From positions 496,001-560,000 of the forward strand of contig NZ_JAGHZS010000001.1 in the NCBI RefSeq assembly GCF_017745275.1: DNA of 64,000 nt, read 5' to 3'. The notes under the pieces were generated by a model. The model was not told the origin of the DNA and made no database searches. It saw nothing but the letters and a program-made list of their open reading frames with translations. This DNA comes from Chitinophaga sp. (GTDB lineage Bacteria; Bacteroidota; Bacteroidia; Chitinophagales; Chitinophagaceae). The number at the start of each line of letters is the position of its first letter. Position 1 is the stretch's first letter. This document shows, one piece after another, positions 26,129-34,630 of the stretch. The position numbers and the translations under genes are program-made.

Positions 26129-27087
26129 TACTGCAATAAACTTCCCGGTGTAATCCCGAACTGCTTTTTAAAGGCCCGTTGAAAATGTTGCGGATGGCTA
26201 TACCCCAGTTGATACGCTATCTCAGAGATATTGCCCTGCCGGTCGCGGATCATTTGCTCCGCGCGGGTAAGCCGGCTGGTTTGTATGAAGCCATGCACGG
26301 TGGTATGAAATAACTCCCGGAATCCACTCTTCAGGCGAAACTCATTGAGCTGGCATAATTTTGCCAATTCCGTCAGCGTAGGTGGTTGTTCCAGTCGCTG
26401 TTCCAGTAATAATCTCGCGGCGTATAATTTATCAATATCTCCGCCTGACAAGGTGGCTTTTTTAGGAGGTGCTTCCAACAGTGCTTCACATTGCAGGGCA
26501 AACAGGTCCAGTACTTTTGACTCGAGATATAATTGCTTTAATCCATCTGGCTGAGGTCCCTGCCAGATGGTATCAAAAATATACTTCATTTTTGCGGTGA
26601 CCCGTTGGCCAGGTGCAGCCAGCAGGAAGGGCTTACCCATATATAATTTCTCTGCAAACGGTTCCAGGGCGGGAACATAGGCTACGAATAACTCCGACAT
26701 TTTCTCCGGCTTCATGTGCACGCCAAAAGAGCGATAGTGGCCTTGTCCGAGTACCTCGTTTGTTTCTACGCCAAGGGGATTATACAGGATATTATGCGAT
26801 CCCCTGGTACATAGCTGCCTGCTGGTAAAACCATCCTGCGTTTGATAAAAGTCGCCCTCCAGGATGAATCCCATCTCCACAAATGTGTTGTTAACATGTT
26901 TCCATGCAGCAGTAGGCTGGCTGGTATGAAAGCGGCTGTCTACCAGTCCCATATCCTTCAGCAGGGCCACGGTGAGCCTACCTGGTTTATCTTCAAAAGG
27001 CAATGCACGTTCCTGCACGATGCCCTTGCCCGGAGAAAAGATTTTATGATAGTCGGCCGCCGTGGAGGGTAACGCAAATATATCCAT
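26128..27087 (-). CDS. AraC family transcriptional regulator
   Basis: A 319-residue AraC/PchR-like regulator. The C-terminal DNA-binding domain contains LTELAKLCQLNEFRLKSGFR as first HTH and NISEIAYQLGYSHPQHFQRAFK as second, ending FGITPGSLLQ. The N-terminal ~200 residues are the sensory part, without a recognisable motif. It is divergent from an FAD-dependent monooxygenase across 80 bases and is the likely local regulator of it. Its stop codon abuts palindrome E. Confidence 0.9.
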   Translation of the reverse strand: MDIFALPSTAADYHKIFSPGKGIVQERALPFEDKPGRLTVALLKDMGLVDSRFHTSQPTAAWKHVNNTFVEMGFILEGDFYQTQDGFTSRQLCTRGSHNILYNPLGVETNEVLGQGHYRSFGVHMKPEKMSELFVAYVPALEPFAEKLYMGKPFLLAAPGQRVTAKMKYIFDTIWQGPQPDGLKQLYLESKVLDLFALQCEALLEAPPKKATLSGGDIDKLYAARLLLEQRLEQPPTLTELAKLCQLNEFRLKSGFRELFHTTVHGFIQTSRLTRAEQMIRDRQGNISEIAYQLGYSHPQHFQRAFKKQFGITPGSLLQ

Positions 27088-27117
27088 GCCGGTATATTTA
27101 AATTTTCAGAGATGGTA

Positions 27118-27125
27118 CAAATTTA
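27118..27125 (-). promoter_or_regulatory. TAnnTTTG -7 box of the AraC gene
   Basis: TAAATTTG on the minus strand lies 30 bases upstream of the AraC start. No TTG at the expected -33 distance. The box is in the 80-base divergent region with the monooxygenase gene. Confidence 0.4.
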
Positions 27126-27167
27126 TCCGTTTTATGCCATCGGCCCCGCGGGCAAAAAGTCAATTTT

Positions 27168-28841
27168 ATGCCCATAAAATCAATGGCTATGTCCAACAAA
27201 ATTAAAGAGAATAACAAACAAATACCGGTACTCATTGCAGGCGGCGGATTAACCGGATTATCGGCAGCGCTGTTCCTGCTGCAGCAAGGCATACACCCCG
27301 TATTGATTGAACGCCGCAGCGGCACTTCCATACATCCCCGCGCCCGTGGCTTTGATGTGCGTACCATGGAGCTGTTCCGGGAGCTACAACTGGACCACGC
27401 CATCCGGGAAGCCGGCCAGTCGCTGTCCGCCGCCTGGGGCATTTATGCCGGCGCTGATCTCCCAGCTATTGTGGACCAGGTGCCCACTGACCGGGCCAAA
27501 ATAAAGCATCCCATCGAAATACCCGGCCTGGAAAAAATAGCGGCTCTCAGCCCGGTAAGCGGCGCCCGCTGTACGCAGGACCTGGGCGAACCTATTCTGT
27601 TGCAGGCAGCCATCGACCGGGGAGCGGATATCCGCTTCGATACCGAGCTGGTTTCTTTCACACAAGACACGGAAGGCATCACCGCGTATATCCGTGATCG
27701 TAATACCAACGAAACCACCATCGTTCACTGCCAGTATTTAATTGCAGCAGACGGTGGCAACAGCCCCATTCGCCGGCATCTCGGCGCTGAAACCACCGGC
27801 AACGGCGCACTGGGCAACCTGCTCAATATTTACTTCGAAGCACCGCTGGGAGATTATGTAAAAGGCCGGGAATTCAGCATAGGACTGATTAACCGCCCTG
27901 GTATCACAGGGATGTTTACCGCTATCAACAACAGCGACAGGTGGGTGCTTCACCTGCATTACGACCCAAAGACGGAACGACCGGAAGACTTTACCACCGC
28001 ACGCCTGGAAAGCATTCTTCACGACATCATCCGGTTGCCAGAGGTACCGGTACGTATCATCAGCATGCTACCCTGGCAACCGACCGTAAAAGTGGTGAAC
28101 AACATGCAATACGGCCGCCTCTTCCTGGCTGGCGATGCTGCCCACCAAATGACACCCTACGGCGGGAAAGGCGCTGCCTCCGGCGTACAGGACGTGCATA
28201 ACCTGGCCTGGAAACTGGCACTGGTATTGAAACAACAGGCACATCCAACGTTACTGGATACCTACTCTCCCGAAAGGCAGCCCGTAGGATTAAAAAACGC
28301 GCTCACTTCCGGCGAAATGGCCGATGAAAAAGGATTACTCAAAGCCGACGCCCTGACAGCTTTCAAGAATAACCCCGACAAAGAAAAAGCCTTTGCCTGG
28401 TTACTAAGTATGCTGGGCATCCCCGACTATCGCTACACCTCCAATGCCATAGCCGGCGCCACACACATTGCTGACACCGGCCTGGTAAAAGCAGGCGGGC
28501 ACCCGGGCACACGTGTACCACATCACTGGCTACACGAAAACGATACCCAAATCTCCACACTCGACCTTGCAGTAACGCACTTCACCCTGGTAACAGATGA
28601 AGCCGGCGCCCACTGGCACTCCGCTGTTACTGCTATGGCAGATAATTTTCGTATGCCCATTTCTGTTAAAGTAATTACAGCTCCCGAATGGAAAACAGCC
28701 GCTAACCTGGCAACAGGAGACGCATTGCTGATCCGCCCGGATGGATTTGTAGCATGGCACTCGGCAGATGGCACGTATACGCTGGAGCAAGCGCTCTCTA
28801 AAATACTCGGGGTAGCTATACACGAAGAGCAGAAAGCATAA
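27168..28841 (+). CDS. FAD-dependent aromatic monooxygenase (PheA/TfdB-like)
   Basis: A 557-residue class A flavoprotein hydroxylase. Features: FAD motif IAGGGLTGLSAALFL near residue 25, RGFDVRTMELFRELQL, and the second FAD motif RLFLAGDAAHQMTPYGGKG near residue 320 followed by GVQDVHNLAWKLALVL; a thioredoxin-like C-terminal domain is expected in this group and fits the length. It probably hydroxylates an aromatic or polyketide-like compound with NAD(P)H and O2. It is divergent from an AraC regulator. The C-terminal EEQKA and the stop are encoded by the left arm of palindrome F. Start could also be Met8 at 27189. Confidence 0.88.
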   Translation: MPIKSMAMSNKIKENNKQIPVLIAGGGLTGLSAALFLLQQGIHPVLIERRSGTSIHPRARGFDVRTMELFRELQLDHAIREAGQSLSAAWGIYAGADLPAIVDQVPTDRAKIKHPIEIPGLEKIAALSPVSGARCTQDLGEPILLQAAIDRGADIRFDTELVSFTQDTEGITAYIRDRNTNETTIVHCQYLIAADGGNSPIRRHLGAETTGNGALGNLLNIYFEAPLGDYVKGREFSIGLINRPGITGMFTAINNSDRWVLHLHYDPKTERPEDFTTARLESILHDIIRLPEVPVRIISMLPWQPTVKVVNNMQYGRLFLAGDAAHQMTPYGGKGAASGVQDVHNLAWKLALVLKQQAHPTLLDTYSPERQPVGLKNALTSGEMADEKGLLKADALTAFKNNPDKEKAFAWLLSMLGIPDYRYTSNAIAGATHIADTGLVKAGGHPGTRVPHHWLHENDTQISTLDLAVTHFTLVTDEAGAHWHSAVTAMADNFRMPISVKVITAPEWKTAANLATGDALLIRPDGFVAWHSADGTYTLEQALSKILGVAIHEEQKA

Positions 28842-28947
28842 AGCAGAAAGCAAAAAGCTATTGAGTAGGATAATCAGTGCGAGTAATTAATCCGCTCTAA
28901 TCAATCGCTTCAATAGCTTTTTGCTTTCTGCTTTATGCTTTCTGCTC
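28827..28947. repeat. Class I heptamer-arm palindrome, copy F
   Basis: Perfect 37-base arms at 28827-28863 and 28911-28947; heptamers AGAAAGC, ATAAAGC, AGAAAGC, AAAAAGC, then CTATTG. Located between convergent genes. Because of dyad symmetry, each arm supplies the same ending, GAG CAG AAA GCA TAA (EQKA stop), to the gene that reads into it. Confidence 0.9.
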
Positions 28948-29823
28948 CCCTATAGATATTTGTTCCGGGTTATAATCCGGGCACCCGCCCGCATAAGATG
29001 CCACCAGCGCTCCCAGCGCATTGGCGAAGCGCAAACACTCCCTTGCCGGCTGTTCGTGGATATAACTATGCAGGAATCCTGCTAAAAAAGCATCCCCGCT
29101 ACCAATGGTATCCACCACTTTTACGGGAATACCGGGTTCCACATAGCAGGTGTCGTTCATAAATAACAACGCTCCTTCTGCCCCCATGGTAACTACTATC
29201 ACGGGAATGTTGAAACGGGCAGACAATGCCCGCACCGCCCACTCTTTATCTTCATAAGGATGATACCAGCTGCTGATCAGCTCTAACTCTGCTATGTTCA
29301 GTTTCAGCAGATCACATTGCTGCAACAGCCATTCCACGTGATCGCGCGTATAATGTGGTTCTCGCAGGTTGATGTCCAGCACCTTTACCAGGTTTTCCAG
29401 CAACGCCTGTTGCAGGGTATGGCGGCTCACCACATCGCGGGAACAAAGGCTGCCAAACACCAGGTAACGGGTACCCGCGCTTTTCAGTAATTGCGCCAGG
29501 GCCGGCTCCCACTGGATGAAATCCCACGCTGCCGGATATACGATATCATAATGCACATCCGTAGGATTGGTCATGTCTGCATATACCTTACCTGTTTCCT
29601 GTTTTTCATCTACCTGGACAAAAGCCGTATTCAGATGAAAACCCTGTAGCATATCCAATAACCCCTGGCCTCGTGCATCGCGTCCAATGCGGGATACCAG
29701 CGATACCTTTTCTCCCAGTTGCTGCAGATGATAGGCTACATTCATCACGGCGCCACCGGGCAGTTCCTTATCCGGCAGGATATCCCATAACATTTCTCCA
29801 AAACATACGACTTCGTTTCCCAT
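28933..29823 (-). CDS. PfkB family carbohydrate kinase (fructokinase-like)
   Basis: A 296-residue ribokinase-family kinase from the ATG at 29823, which has a purine-rich stretch before it; a TTG at 29847 is a weaker alternative. Family features: VVCFGEMLWDILPD at the N-terminus, the PfkB glycine motif GGAVMNVAYHLQQLG near residue 30, and the catalytic signature VDTIGSGDAFLAGFL near 245 with Asp as base. It phosphorylates a hexose, probably fructose, in the cytoplasm. Its final residues GEQKA and stop are encoded by palindrome F. Confidence 0.9.
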   Translation of the reverse strand: MGNEVVCFGEMLWDILPDKELPGGAVMNVAYHLQQLGEKVSLVSRIGRDARGQGLLDMLQGFHLNTAFVQVDEKQETGKVYADMTNPTDVHYDIVYPAAWDFIQWEPALAQLLKSAGTRYLVFGSLCSRDVVSRHTLQQALLENLVKVLDINLREPHYTRDHVEWLLQQCDLLKLNIAELELISSWYHPYEDKEWAVRALSARFNIPVIVVTMGAEGALLFMNDTCYVEPGIPVKVVDTIGSGDAFLAGFLHSYIHEQPARECLRFANALGALVASYAGGCPDYNPEQISIGEQKA

Positions 29824-29939
29824 ATTTTTTCCGGCTTTGATTAGCAAATGATTCCCTGCAGCACTTACCTTTACTTGTGTACAAAGTACGATAAAGCCAT
29901 TATATTTATGTCATTATTATCCCGCACAAACCCGTAAAA

Positions 29940-30623
29940 ATGCACCAGGAACAACATTTAAAAAGCTCTGATTTTATTACTGACATGGTCATCGGCATGA
30001 GCGATGGCCTCACGGTACCTTTTGCGCTGGCAGCCGGTTTGAGCGGTGCTGTGAGCAGCAACAACATTATCCTGACCGCCGGTATTGCCGAAATAGTAGC
30101 CGGCTGCATTGCCATGGGACTGGGTGGCTACCTGGCCGGGAAAACAGAACTGGAACACTATGAAAGCGAATTAAAAAGAGAATATGCAGAAGTAGATACC
30201 GTGCCGGAAAAAGAAATGGAAGAAGTAAAAGAAGTGTTTGCGGAATACGGACTAAGCCAGGCCGCGCAAGACCTCATCGCCAGTGAGCTCTCGAAAGATA
30301 AAGACAAATGGGTACACTTCATGATGAAGTTTGAACTGGGCCTGGAAGCACCGAACCCTAACAGGGCTAAAAACAGTGCGCTGACCATCGGCGCTTCCTA
30401 CTTCGTGGGCGGCCTGCTTCCGCTGTCGGCCTACCTCTTAACGGATACGCCTCAACGTGGCCTCATCGGTTCCACTATTCTCACCGTCATCTGCCTGTTT
30501 GTATTTGGATACTTCAAAAGTAAAGTAACCGGCCAGCCTCCCATACAAGGTGCATTGAAGGTTACTATGATCGGCGTATTGGCTGCCGCCGCCGCTTTCG
30601 GCATCGCTAAATTAGTAGCCTGA
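29940..30623 (+). CDS. VIT1/CCC1 family transporter
   Basis: A 227-residue membrane protein of the vacuolar iron transporter family, which moves Fe2+/Mn2+ across membranes. Predicted helices: DGLTVPFALAAGLSGAV, IAEIVAGCIAMGLGGYLA, then a cytoplasmic acidic helical region (ELEHYESELKREYAEV, EKEMEEVKEVFAEYG) that binds metal in this family, then three C-terminal helices (SYFVGGLLPLSAYLL, TILTVICLFVFGYF, VTMIGVLAAAAAFGI). Length and order are typical. Stands alone, divergent from the PfkB kinase. Confidence 0.92.
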   Translation: MHQEQHLKSSDFITDMVIGMSDGLTVPFALAAGLSGAVSSNNIILTAGIAEIVAGCIAMGLGGYLAGKTELEHYESELKREYAEVDTVPEKEMEEVKEVFAEYGLSQAAQDLIASELSKDKDKWVHFMMKFELGLEAPNPNRAKNSALTIGASYFVGGLLPLSAYLLTDTPQRGLIGSTILTVICLFVFGYFKSKVTGQPPIQGALKVTMIGVLAAAAAFGIAKLVA

Positions 30624-30679
30624 TTTTAAACATAAACGCCATAGGAATGTTAGCAACATAAAATATCGTTTATCAATAT

Positions 30680-33600
30680 ATGAAAATAGCACCCCGGTAT
30701 AAAAAGTGGATCAACATACTATTCATTCTCCTCGCCGCGAGGATCGTGTTCAGTATGTTGCTTTACTTCCTGGTGCAACATAAGTTTGTACGCATTGTAC
30801 AATATATTGTGCAAAAAGAATCCGGCGGCAACTACCAGTTTGATGCACATAAAATAGACTTCTCCCTGTGGAACAGGAATATTGTGCTACACGACGCACG
30901 GCTGGTGGGTAAAGATACCGTGAACGTCAACGCTCACTACGACGTAAACATCCCCCGGATTTATCTCTCCATACAATCCTGGCGCGCGCTTATCTTCGAA
31001 AAGAAATTACTGGTGGATAGTCTTTCAGTGATCAGCCCTTCCCTGTACATTCATGAACATATCCCACATGGCCCACGTACAGACACTTTCCAGCTTTCCT
31101 CCATTGTAGACCACCTGGAACAGGCCTTACAATACGTGAATGCCCGCATTGTACATCTGCAGAACGGCTCGCTGGTATATAGCAAGGTAAATGGACCACC
31201 GCCACTGCGCATGGACCATTTCAATTTCTCCATTCTTAATTTCTCTAAAGTCACCACTTCCGATAACCATATCCTGGGCTCCGATGATGTGGACTTTTCT
31301 TTCGATAACCAACACTGGATACTACCCGACGGCCGCAATACCATCAGTTTCAAAAGACTTCACTTCTCCGGTAAAAAACAGGTATTTGAACTGGACTCCT
31401 GTATCCTGACCAGCGTGCACAATGCCGGCAAAGGAACCATGTTCCTGCAGGCCGATAAATTCTATTTCAATGCCCGCCACCTGCCCGCAATATATATGCG
31501 ACAGGAACTACTGATAGACACCCTCGTATGTATACGCCCTGTACTGCATTTTCCCGGTCATACAGCAGCAGAGAAAGAAAAGCGGCAGGCGTTGGACAGC
31601 CTCCCTAATACCCTCTTCAGGAAAATCAACTTCAAATATATTGCGGTGCAAGACGGCGCACTGGCACTCAAAGGACAGGTGTCTACCGGCACTACACAAA
31701 AAACCAATCTGCGTATCTATAACCTCACCATTGCGCACGATACCACACCTGGTATTACCACCGACAGCATTGCCCTCAACCTCAATAAAATAAAGTTCTA
31801 TTCACTGGATAGTATGTTCCAGTTGAGTGTAGACGAATTTATATTGCAACGCAACGATGTTATATTCAACAACGTGGAATATGCTCCTACCCCGCAAAAT
31901 CACTCCGGGAAAGGACTCACCTTTACAGCACCATCGCTGCGGCTGAATAACGTAAGCCTGGAAGACCTGCTGAGAAAGCACCTGAAAGCCACCAGCGCCG
32001 AACTGTTTTCACCCCGCATTTCCCTGCTCACCAAAGCAAAGAAAAAAGCCGACCACAAGCCGGCGATAGATAGTATCGCTATTAAAATGCCGGCTTTCTA
32101 TCAAACACTGCATGGACTCAGTGAACTGATTATGGTGAACAAATTCCGTATCACAGACGGAAATGTGAATTTGATATCTACCGGGAAAACACCGGTAACA
32201 CTACAGCTTAAAAGCGTCAATACGGATATTCTTTTACACAACTTCTTTTTAAGTGATTCTTTGGTAGATATAAAGCACTCCATGCCCAACCTGCATATAC
32301 GGGAAATGAGTGTGGCCGCTGCACCCGCCAATATCACGGTGAGCAATTATGCTTTTGATGGCATCCACCGGCATAACAAAGCAGATAAGTTGCTGGTGTC
32401 GCTTGCCAATGGTACCCGTATTACCGGCACCGCTTTATATTGGGAAGTATTTGACTGGGATGTATTTCAGCAGTCAAAGGATATACAGGTAGATGTGATC
32501 CGCCTGGGTACTCTCCAGGTACAGCTACAAAATACGGCAACAACCAAACACGAAGCCCCCAAAGCATTCCCGGTGATCCGTATCGCCAAACTGGACGTAG
32601 GCCCTACGCAGTTCAGCAGCCAGGGTGTATCACAGCAAAGTAGTTTCCATGCAGATAAGATCTCTATCCGCAACCTGCGTACACAGCAACAATTTTTTAC
32701 CTGGAGCACTGCGTCCGCGCAACTGCGGGAACTACATCACCACAGCCCGCAAATGGAGGTGGATATTGACGCCGTTTCACTGAACCCCGACGGCATAACA
32801 ACGCTTACCAGGGCAAAAGCTTCGGTATCTAACGGCAACGGTTATACTAAGATATCATTACCGGCACTACAACTGCAAACCGGTATCCATAACACAGATT
32901 TTAGTCACCTCAGCATCCCTTCCCTCACAGCAGATCAGGCGGATATTGAGATACTCAGCATTGGCAAAACGGCAGAGAAAACGAAGCAGGGGAAACCTTT
33001 ACAGGCTAACATCGGGCAGCTCAATATCAACAATGCCCACCTGCAGTATACAAAGGTGAATGGACAAGACAGCAGTCAACTACACACCCGTGTACAACTC
33101 TCCGCCAATAAACTGGCTGTGCATACCGGCAGTGAACAACCGCTGAAATATGACCATATACGGGCAACAGCCACCCCGTTGGAGTATCACCATCGTAACA
33201 TGAATCTTTCTATTCCGCAGTTAACACTCCAGCTTCAACACGGAAAGCTGCATAAAGGGCAACTGCATTCCGGCGTGGCTGTGCAATGGGAGGAGGCACA
33301 GCTTGGGCTGCATCGTGGTGATACGATGGAGCTTGTGGTGAATAAGTTATCCGGTATATTTAAAGATGCCCGATTCAGTTTCCACCAGGGCCAAAAGCTA
33401 CCTTGGGAATCATTCCTGGCCCATACACATATTAGCCAGGGCGGCTTATTTTACAGGAATCAACAACTGCATGCCAGCATCGGTCAACTGCAACTGGATA
33501 CCGCTACCCAAACATTGCAGGCAAATGATTTCAGTATGGCGCCCAATCTCAGCGCGGAAGAAACCTTTCGCACCGCGCGCTGGCAGCGGGATTACATCAC

Positions 33601-34462
33601 GGTTAAGGGTAACTCCCTGCAACTGGCCGGCATTGCCAGTCGCCAGCTCCCGGGAGATACTACGTTGTATATACGGAAGATAACGGCCTCCAATACCGCG
33701 CTTACAACGGCCAGGGATAAACGAATTCCTTTTGAACATGGCATTGAAAAATTTATGCCCACCAAACTCATCAACACCCTGCCAATAGAATTGCAGGTGG
33801 ATTCCATTGTATTGCAGCATAGTGCTGTTACCGTGAATGAATCTTCCAAATCTACCAATAAATGGTCAGCGGTGCCTATTACCAATATCAATGCGTTGAT
33901 CACCGGCTTTGGCAATGTACATCCGCACAGCGATAGCCTGCGGGTGCAGGCCAGTGGCCACTTGCTGGGTAGTCCCATCCGGTACTTTTCGTATAATGAA
34001 TCGTATGAGGATTCCTTATCAGGATTCACCGCCCAAAGCTACCTCGCCCCTATGGATCTGAAACGATTCAACGAAATAGCCATCCCTATGGCAGCCGTGA
34101 AAGTAAGGCGCGGCTATGCAGATACGATTTTCTCCCAATGGGCCGGCAATAAATACGCTACGCTGGGTGACATGAACTTTTACTACCGGCAACTGAACAT
34201 ACAGGTTCTCAATAAAAAAGATAGTACCCGGCAAGGTTTCATGGCCAACCTGAAAACCTGGCTGGCCAATCTCATCCTGAGAAATAACAACCAGCGGCCT
34301 ACCAAAATGTTTTTTATCCGCGACAGGGAAAAATTTATTTTCAACTACTGGGTAAAAGCCGAAGCCTCCGGTATGGTAACGGCAGTAGGCGTTAAGAAAG
34401 ATCGCAAGTACCTGAAACGGTATCGGAAGGTAGCAAAAAAATATTCCCTGCCTCCACGATAA
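30680..34462 (+). CDS. Very large AsmA-like/repetitive beta protein
   Basis: A 1260-residue protein with one N-terminal transmembrane segment (about residues 11-31) and no other hydrophobic helix. The rest is rich in short beta-strand repeats with recurring units around IxxLxxxxxxxxxxxxxG and many terms like INNAHLQYTKVNGQD and VSLNPDGITTLT. This resembles the AsmA/TamB class of bridge-like lipid transport proteins of Gram-negative bacteria, which are anchored in the inner membrane and extend into the periplasm. The end is basic (KYLKRYRKVAKKYSLPPR). It is 56 bases after the VIT gene. Function is inferred only from architecture. Confidence 0.6.
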   Translation: MKIAPRYKKWINILFILLAARIVFSMLLYFLVQHKFVRIVQYIVQKESGGNYQFDAHKIDFSLWNRNIVLHDARLVGKDTVNVNAHYDVNIPRIYLSIQSWRALIFEKKLLVDSLSVISPSLYIHEHIPHGPRTDTFQLSSIVDHLEQALQYVNARIVHLQNGSLVYSKVNGPPPLRMDHFNFSILNFSKVTTSDNHILGSDDVDFSFDNQHWILPDGRNTISFKRLHFSGKKQVFELDSCILTSVHNAGKGTMFLQADKFYFNARHLPAIYMRQELLIDTLVCIRPVLHFPGHTAAEKEKRQALDSLPNTLFRKINFKYIAVQDGALALKGQVSTGTTQKTNLRIYNLTIAHDTTPGITTDSIALNLNKIKFYSLDSMFQLSVDEFILQRNDVIFNNVEYAPTPQNHSGKGLTFTAPSLRLNNVSLEDLLRKHLKATSAELFSPRISLLTKAKKKADHKPAIDSIAIKMPAFYQTLHGLSELIMVNKFRITDGNVNLISTGKTPVTLQLKSVNTDILLHNFFLSDSLVDIKHSMPNLHIREMSVAAAPANITVSNYAFDGIHRHNKADKLLVSLANGTRITGTALYWEVFDWDVFQQSKDIQVDVIRLGTLQVQLQNTATTKHEAPKAFPVIRIAKLDVGPTQFSSQGVSQQSSFHADKISIRNLRTQQQFFTWSTASAQLRELHHHSPQMEVDIDAVSLNPDGITTLTRAKASVSNGNGYTKISLPALQLQTGIHNTDFSHLSIPSLTADQADIEILSIGKTAEKTKQGKPLQANIGQLNINNAHLQYTKVNGQDSSQLHTRVQLSANKLAVHTGSEQPLKYDHIRATATPLEYHHRNMNLSIPQLTLQLQHGKLHKGQLHSGVAVQWEEAQLGLHRGDTMELVVNKLSGIFKDARFSFHQGQKLPWESFLAHTHISQGGLFYRNQQLHASIGQLQLDTATQTLQANDFSMAPNLSAEETFRTARWQRDYITVKGNSLQLAGIASRQLPGDTTLYIRKITASNTALTTARDKRIPFEHGIEKFMPTKLINTLPIELQVDSIVLQHSAVTVNESSKSTNKWSAVPITNINALITGFGNVHPHSDSLRVQASGHLLGSPIRYFSYNESYEDSLSGFTAQSYLAPMDLKRFNEIAIPMAAVKVRRGYADTIFSQWAGNKYATLGDMNFYYRQLNIQVLNKKDSTRQGFMANLKTWLANLILRNNNQRPTKMFFIRDREKFIFNYWVKAEASGMVTAVGVKKDRKYLKRYRKVAKKYSLPPR

Positions 34463-34630
34463 TCGGGCCACCAGCTGCAGCAACGGCAGCTGCACGGCGG
34501 TATCCATCTCCGGAAAATATACCCGCTATAAACGGGGAAACACTTGTGTAACCGCGGCTAAAATGCTATCTTCCTACCTTCATTCTTTTAAACTATTTAT
34601 CCGACATTTGTTACCCAATTTTAATCGATT

